Part shown: one piece after another, positions 50,517 to 54,356 of the stretch
Position numbering within the stretch: position 1 is the first letter of the stretch
Layout of the letters: each line of letters starts with the position of its first letter
DNA from: an uncultured Pseudomonadota bacterium
Lineage (GTDB): Bacteria; Pseudomonadota; Gammaproteobacteria; Burkholderiales; CAIKXV01
DNA: 54,356 nucleotides
Assembly: GCA_903831455.1 (NCBI GenBank)
Contig: CAIKXV010000008.1
Span: forward strand, 1 to 54,356
Reading direction: 5' to 3'
The notes under the pieces: generated by a model
Told to the model about the DNA's origin: nothing
The model's database searches: none
The model's input: only the letters and a program-made list of their open reading frames with translations
Position numbers and translations under genes: made by a program

Positions 50517-53500
50517 GTGTTCCCACCCTTTCCCCGACCTGTCCGTGGCCAGCGACACCGCGCGAGCGCGCTCGCGCCGTCGGCCGATGCCCTCGTGATC
50601 GCCCGCTGGGCGCGCGAGGCGGGGCCGGTGGCCGTGATCACGGCCGACGCACCGGACAGCGCGCGCCTGCGCGAGGAGATCGCGTGGTTCGATCCCGGCC
50701 TCAGGGTGCACCAGCTGCCCGACTGGGAAACGTTGCCCTACGACGCGTTCTCGCCGCACCAGGACCTCGTGTCCGAGCGGCTGGAGACCCTCTGGCAGAT
50801 GAGCCAGGGCGACTACGACGTGGTGATCCTGCCGGTCACCACCGCGCTCTACCGGATCGCGCCTCCCGAGTTCCTGGCCGCCCATACCTTCTTCTTCCGG
50901 CGCGGCGATCGCATCGACGTCGAACGCTTCCGCCAGCGGCTGGCGTTCGCCGGCTACGCGCATGTCTCCCAGGTGGTCTCGCCCGGCGAGTTCAGTTTTC
51001 GCGGCGGCGTCATCGACCTGTTCCCGATGGGCAGCGCGCTGCCCTACCGCATCGACCTGTTCGACGATGGCATCGAGACGCTGCGCACGTTCGACGTCGA
51101 CACCCAGCGCAGCATCTACCCGGTGCAGGAGGTGCGCCTGCTGCCGGCGCGCGAATTCCCGCTCGACGAGGCCGGCATCACCCGCTTCCGGCAGAACTTC
51201 CGGGCGGCCTTCGAGGGTGACCCGTCGCGGCGCAGGCTCTACCGGGACGTGAGCAACCGGGTGACGCCGGCGGGCATCGAGTACTACCTGCCGCTGTTCT
51301 TCGACCGGACCGCCACGGTGTTCGACTACCTCACCGCCGAGGCCACGGTCATCACCCACGGCGAACCGGGCGCGGCCGTCGAGCAGTTCTGGCGCGACAC
51401 CCGGGGACGGCACGACCTGTTGCGGGGCGATGCCGACCGCCCGCTGCTGCCGCCAGCCCAGCTCTTCCTCGGCGCCGAGGACTTCTTCGGCGCGCTGTCG
51501 GGGCATGCGCGGATCGACCTGCCGTCGGTCGCGGCGCCGGTCGTGGCGGTCGCCTCGCCCGGCGCGGATGCCGGGTCCGACCCTGCGCCAGACGCAGCGG
51601 GACCCGTCGCCTCGCCGTGGGCGCTGCCGCTGCCACCACTCATGGTCGATCGCCGCGCCGAACGGCCGCTTGGCGCACTGCTCGACTTCGCCGCCGCCGC
51701 TCGCGCCGCGGGCACCCGGGTGCTGCTGCTCGCCGAGAGCGCGGGACGCCGCGAGACCCTGGCCCAGCTGCTCTCCGAACACGGCGTACGGCTGCCGCAG
51801 GCCGCCGACTTCGCCGCGTTCGTCGCCGCCGAGGATGCCTGGATGCTCGGCACCGGGCCGCTCGGGGCGGGCTTTCGCCTGCCCGCAGCCGGCATGGCGG
51901 TGGTCACCGAGTCGGAACTCTATGCGCAGCAGGCGCGTAGCCGCGGCGGACGCGGTTCGCGCAAGGCGTCGGCCGAGAACATGCTGCGCGACCTGTCGGA
52001 GGTGCGCATCGGCGACCCGGTGGTGCACGAGCAGCACGGCATCGGCCGCTACGCGGGTCTGGTGAGCCTCGACCAGGGCGAGGGCATCACCGAATTCCTG
52101 CAGCTCGATTACGCGGGTGGCGACAAGCTGTACGTGCCGGTCGCGCAACTGCACCTCATCGGCCGCTACACCGGGGGCCCGCCCGAGACCGCGACGCTGC
52201 ACCAGCTGGGCAGCGGCCAGTGGGAGAAGGCACGCCGGCGCGCCGCGCGCAAGGCACGCGATACCGCCGCGGAGCTGCTCAACCTCTATGCCCAGCGCGC
52301 CGCACGCCGCGGGCATGCCTTCCGCCTGAAGCCGCTCGACTACGAGGCCTTCGCCGAAGGCTTCCCCTTCGAGGAGACGCCCGACCAGGCGGCCGCCATC
52401 GACGCGGTGGTCGCCGACCTCACCGCCGGACGCCCGATGGACCGGCTGGTCTGCGGCGACGTGGGCTTCGGCAAGACCGAGGTTGCGCTGCGCGCGGCCT
52501 TCGTCGCGGTAAGCGAGGGCCGGCAGGTCGCCGTGCTGGTCCCCACCACGCTGCTGGCCGAGCAGCACCTGCAGACCTTCTCCGACCGCTTCGCCGACTG
52601 GCCGGTGCGGATCGCCGAACTGTCGCGCTTCCGCTCCGCGAAGGAGCAGGCGGCCGCGCTGGCGGGGCTTGCGTCCGGACAGGTGGACATCGTGATCGGC
52701 ACCCACCGCCTGGTGCAGCCCGACGTGCACTTCCGCGACCTGGGGCTGGTGATCATCGACGAGGAGCACCGCTTCGGGGTGCGCCACAAGGAGCGCCTGA
52801 AGTCGCTGCGGGCCGAGGTCGACGTGCTCACGCTCACCGCCACGCCCATCCCGCGCTCGCTCGCGATGTCGCTGGAGGGCCTGCGCGACTTCTCGGTGAT
52901 CGCCACCGCACCGGAGAAGCGACTGGCGATCCGGACCTTCGTCTCGCGCCGCTCCGACGGACTGATCCGCGAGGCCTGCCAGCGCGAGCTGCGGCGCGGT
53001 GGCCAGATCTATTTCGTGCACAACGACATCGGCACCATCGAGCGCGAACGCGAGCGCCTGGAAGCCCTGCTGCCCGAGGCCCGCGTGCGCGTGGCGCACG
53101 GCCAGATGCGCGAGCGCGAACTCGAGTACGTGATGCGCGACTTCCACCAGCAGCGGTTCAACCTGCTGCTGTGCACGACCATCATCGAGACCGGCATCGA
53201 CGTGCCGCAGGCCAACACCATCGTCATCGACCGGGCCGACCGCTTCGGTCTCGCGCAGTTGCACCAGCTGCGCGGACGGGTCGGCCGATCGCACCACCAG
53301 GCCTACGCCTACCTGCTCACCGACGACGAGGCCCCGGTCTCGACCGATGCCCGAAAGCGGCTCGAAGCCATCCAGATGATGGAGGAGCTGGGTTCCGGTT
53401 TCTACCTCGCGATGCACGACCTCGAGATCCGCGGCGCGGGCGAGGTGCTGGGCGAGAACCAGTCGGGCGAGATGCAGGAGGTCGGCTTCGGGATGTACAA

Positions 53501-54251
53501 CGAGATGCTCGCGCAGGCAGTGAAGTCGCTGCGCGCCGGACGCGAGCCCGACCTCGACGCACCGCTCGCGGCGACCACCGAGATCAACCTGCACGAGAGC
53601 GCGCTGCTGCCCGAGGACTACTGCGCGGACGTGCACGAGCGCCTCGTGATCTACAAGCGCCTGGCGAACTGCGACACCGAGCCCGCGCTCGAGGCGCTGG
53701 CCGAGGAACTCGTCGACCGCTTCGGCGTCCTGCCCGACCCTGCCCGGCTGCTGGTCGATACCCACCGCCTGCGCATCCTGTCGAGGCCACTGGGCGTCGC
53801 GCGCATCGACGCGGGGGTGACCGCCGTCCAGCTGCAGTTCGGCCCCGCCGCGAACGTCGATCCGCAGCGCGTGATCGCGCTGGTACGCAGCCGCGCGGGG
53901 CATCGGCTGGTCGGCTCGGACCGGCTGCGCATCGAGGCCCCGACCGGTTCGACCGCCGAGCGCGTTGCGCTGTTGCGGCGCACGCTGGAGGCGCTCTCCG
54001 GCCCGACGCCCCCGCCCGTGGCCTCCGCCGCGGACCCGTCGGCGCCGCGCCCGACCGCGCGCCCGGGATCCCGCCTGCCCGCCCCCGGCGCGGCGGCGGC
54101 CGACCCGAGCGTGCCGGATCGATCGCCCCCGGCCGCATCCGGCGCGAAGCGCCCCGGCGGCACCGCATCGCCGGGCGCAGGCTCCACGACCGCCGCGACC
54201 TCGGCCGCACGCCATGCCGCATCGCGACTGAAGCGAGGAGTGCGCCCGTGA
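50517..54251 (+). CDS. mfd: Transcription-repair coupling factor
   Basis: A 1,244-residue translocase that removes stalled RNA polymerase and recruits UvrA. Domains in order: UvrB-like module (1-330) with GVIDLFP, a linker, RNA-polymerase-interacting domain (about 490-560, [15 protein letters not shown]), SF2 helicase motif [10 protein letters not shown] at residue 648, DEEH near 748, the TRG motif and a C-terminal D7 domain. The last 85 residues are a proline/alanine-rich tail ([16 protein letters not shown] and on) absent from typical Mfd. GTG start is weakly supported. The stop overlaps the next gene start (GTGA). Confidence 0.95.
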   Translation: MFPPFPRPVRGQRHRASALAPSADALVIARWAREAGPVAVITADAPDSARLREEIAWFDPGLRVHQLPDWETLPYDAFSPHQDLVSERLETLWQMSQGDYDVVILPVTTALYRIAPPEFLAAHTFFFRRGDRIDVERFRQRLAFAGYAHVSQVVSPGEFSFRGGVIDLFPMGSALPYRIDLFDDGIETLRTFDVDTQRSIYPVQEVRLLPAREFPLDEAGITRFRQNFRAAFEGDPSRRRLYRDVSNRVTPAGIEYYLPLFFDRTATVFDYLTAEATVITHGEPGAAVEQFWRDTRGRHDLLRGDADRPLLPPAQLFLGAEDFFGALSGHARIDLPSVAAPVVAVASPGADAGSDPAPDAAGPVASPWALPLPPLMVDRRAERPLGALLDFAAAARAAGTRVLLLAESAGRRETLAQLLSEHGVRLPQAADFAAFVAAEDAWMLGTGPLGAGFRLPAAGMAVVTESELYAQQARSRGGRGSRKASAENMLRDLSEVRIGDPVVHEQHGIGRYAGLVSLDQGEGITEFLQLDYAGGDKLYVPVAQLHLIGRYTGGPPETATLHQLGSGQWEKARRRAARKARDTAAELLNLYAQRAARRGHAFRLKPLDYEAFAEGFPFEETPDQAAAIDAVVADLTAGRPMDRLVCGDVGFGKTEVALRAAFVAVSEGRQVAVLVPTTLLAEQHLQTFSDRFADWPVRIAELSRFRSAKEQAAALAGLASGQVDIVIGTHRLVQPDVHFRDLGLVIIDEEHRFGVRHKERLKSLRAEVDVLTLTATPIPRSLAMSLEGLRDFSVIATAPEKRLAIRTFVSRRSDGLIREACQRELRRGGQIYFVHNDIGTIERERERLEALLPEARVRVAHGQMRERELEYVMRDFHQQRFNLLLCTTIIETGIDVPQANTIVIDRADRFGLAQLHQLRGRVGRSHHQAYAYLLTDDEAPVSTDARKRLEAIQMMEELGSGFYLAMHDLEIRGAGEVLGENQSGEMQEVGFGMYNEMLAQAVKSLRAGREPDLDAPLAATTEINLHESALLPEDYCADVHERLVIYKRLANCDTEPALEALAEELVDRFGVLPDPARLLVDTHRLRILSRPLGVARIDAGVTAVQLQFGPAANVDPQRVIALVRSRAGHRLVGSDRLRIEAPTGSTAERVALLRRTLEALSGPTPPPVASAADPSAPRPTARPGSRLPAPGAAAADPSVPDRSPPAASGAKRPGGTASPGAGSTTAATSAARHAASRLKRGVRP

Positions 54252-54356
54252 ACACGCGCCCCAGCCGCCCCCCCGAAAGCCCGGACGACCCGGCGCTGGT
54301 GGTGCAGGGGCCGGACATCCAGACCCGTACGCTCAAGGAGCTGGCCCGGCTCACCG
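54248..54356 (+). CDS. serB: Phosphoserine phosphatase-like SerB, N-terminal fragment
   Basis: GTG at 54248 overlaps the mfd stop in GTGA, with GAGGAG 7 bases upstream. The visible 36 residues contain [19 protein letters not shown], similar to the N-terminal segment of betaproteobacterial SerB, and serB commonly follows mfd in this group. The catalytic DxDxT domain lies beyond the window, so the identity rests on a short stretch and gene order. Confidence 0.6.
   Translation, partial: MNTRPSRPPESPDDPALVVQGPDIQTRTLKELARLT

Noticed and set aside
48966-54215. A 1.7-kilocodon minus-strand frame across mfd
   Set aside because: Only its last 165 codons are real (ispF); the remainder is the shadow of ispD and mfd.
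1-54356. tRNA, rRNA, CRISPR, insertion sequence or prophage features
   Set aside because: None recognised on either strand when reading for cloverleaf ends, repeated spacers, transposase motifs or terminal inverted repeats.

Overview
The window is very GC-rich, with almost every third codon position G or C, and densely coded on both strands. Its housekeeping genes (tsaB-rimI-uracil-DNA glycosylase, an OmpR/EnvZ-type pair, ispD-ispF divergent from mfd, mfd overlapping a serB-like gene, a DUF3422 gene) and eight Bug/TctC extracytoplasmic receptors point to a betaproteobacterium, most likely of the order Burkholderiales. Genus cannot be told from the sequence alone. I see no rRNA, tRNA, insertion sequence, phage gene or CRISPR array.

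Positions 1-27.5 kb form an accessory catabolic region. Eight Bug (TctC-type) solute receptors are interleaved with soluble enzymes: an AhpD-like protein, two class II aldolase-family proteins, a fused-subunit CoA-transferase, three luciferase-like flavin oxidoreductases (two in tandem), three alpha/beta hydrolases plus a CocE-type hydrolase, a RutB-like cysteine hydrolase, a bicupin, a glutathione transferase, an M16 peptidase, an ornithine-cyclodeaminase-family protein and a PLP enzyme of the D-threonine aldolase/D-serine dehydratase fold. Most receptors sit directly beside one enzyme, often with overlapping or closely spaced ends, which suggests receptor-enzyme modules. There is no transcriptional regulator and no TctA/TctB permease in this stretch.

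The most striking gene is a peroxiredoxin at 20186-20647. Its peroxidatic cysteine codon is replaced by an in-frame TGA at 20321-20323, followed by a strong hairpin at the spacing expected of a bacterial SECIS element. I read it as a selenocysteine peroxiredoxin. Ordinary gene calling would cut it in two or miss it.

Positions 27.7-41.3 kb are all on the minus strand. A very large alpha-2-macroglobulin-like lipoprotein carries a CLEQ thioester motif and is followed by a penicillin-binding protein 1C gene with a single-base frameshift. Next come a CbbQ/NorQ-type AAA+ ATPase, a DedA membrane protein, a CbbO/NorD-type VWA protein and a CobD/CbiB-like membrane protein. No Rubisco or nitric-oxide reductase genes are nearby.

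Positions 41.4-54.4 kb are housekeeping. They hold DUF3422, a family 4 uracil-DNA glycosylase whose N-terminus resembles the clamp-loader-binding peptide of HolD (psi), rimI, tsaB, a small secreted protein, an OmpR/EnvZ pair preceded by TGTAACA/TGTTACA half-sites, a host-attachment-family protein, ispF, ispD, mfd and the start of a serB-like gene. No gene-free stretch exceeds 300 bases. The longest are 50222-50516 (ispD/mfd divergent promoters), 20648-20889 (a terminator hairpin, then the leader of the next hydrolase) and 42768-42986 (between convergent genes, nothing recognised).
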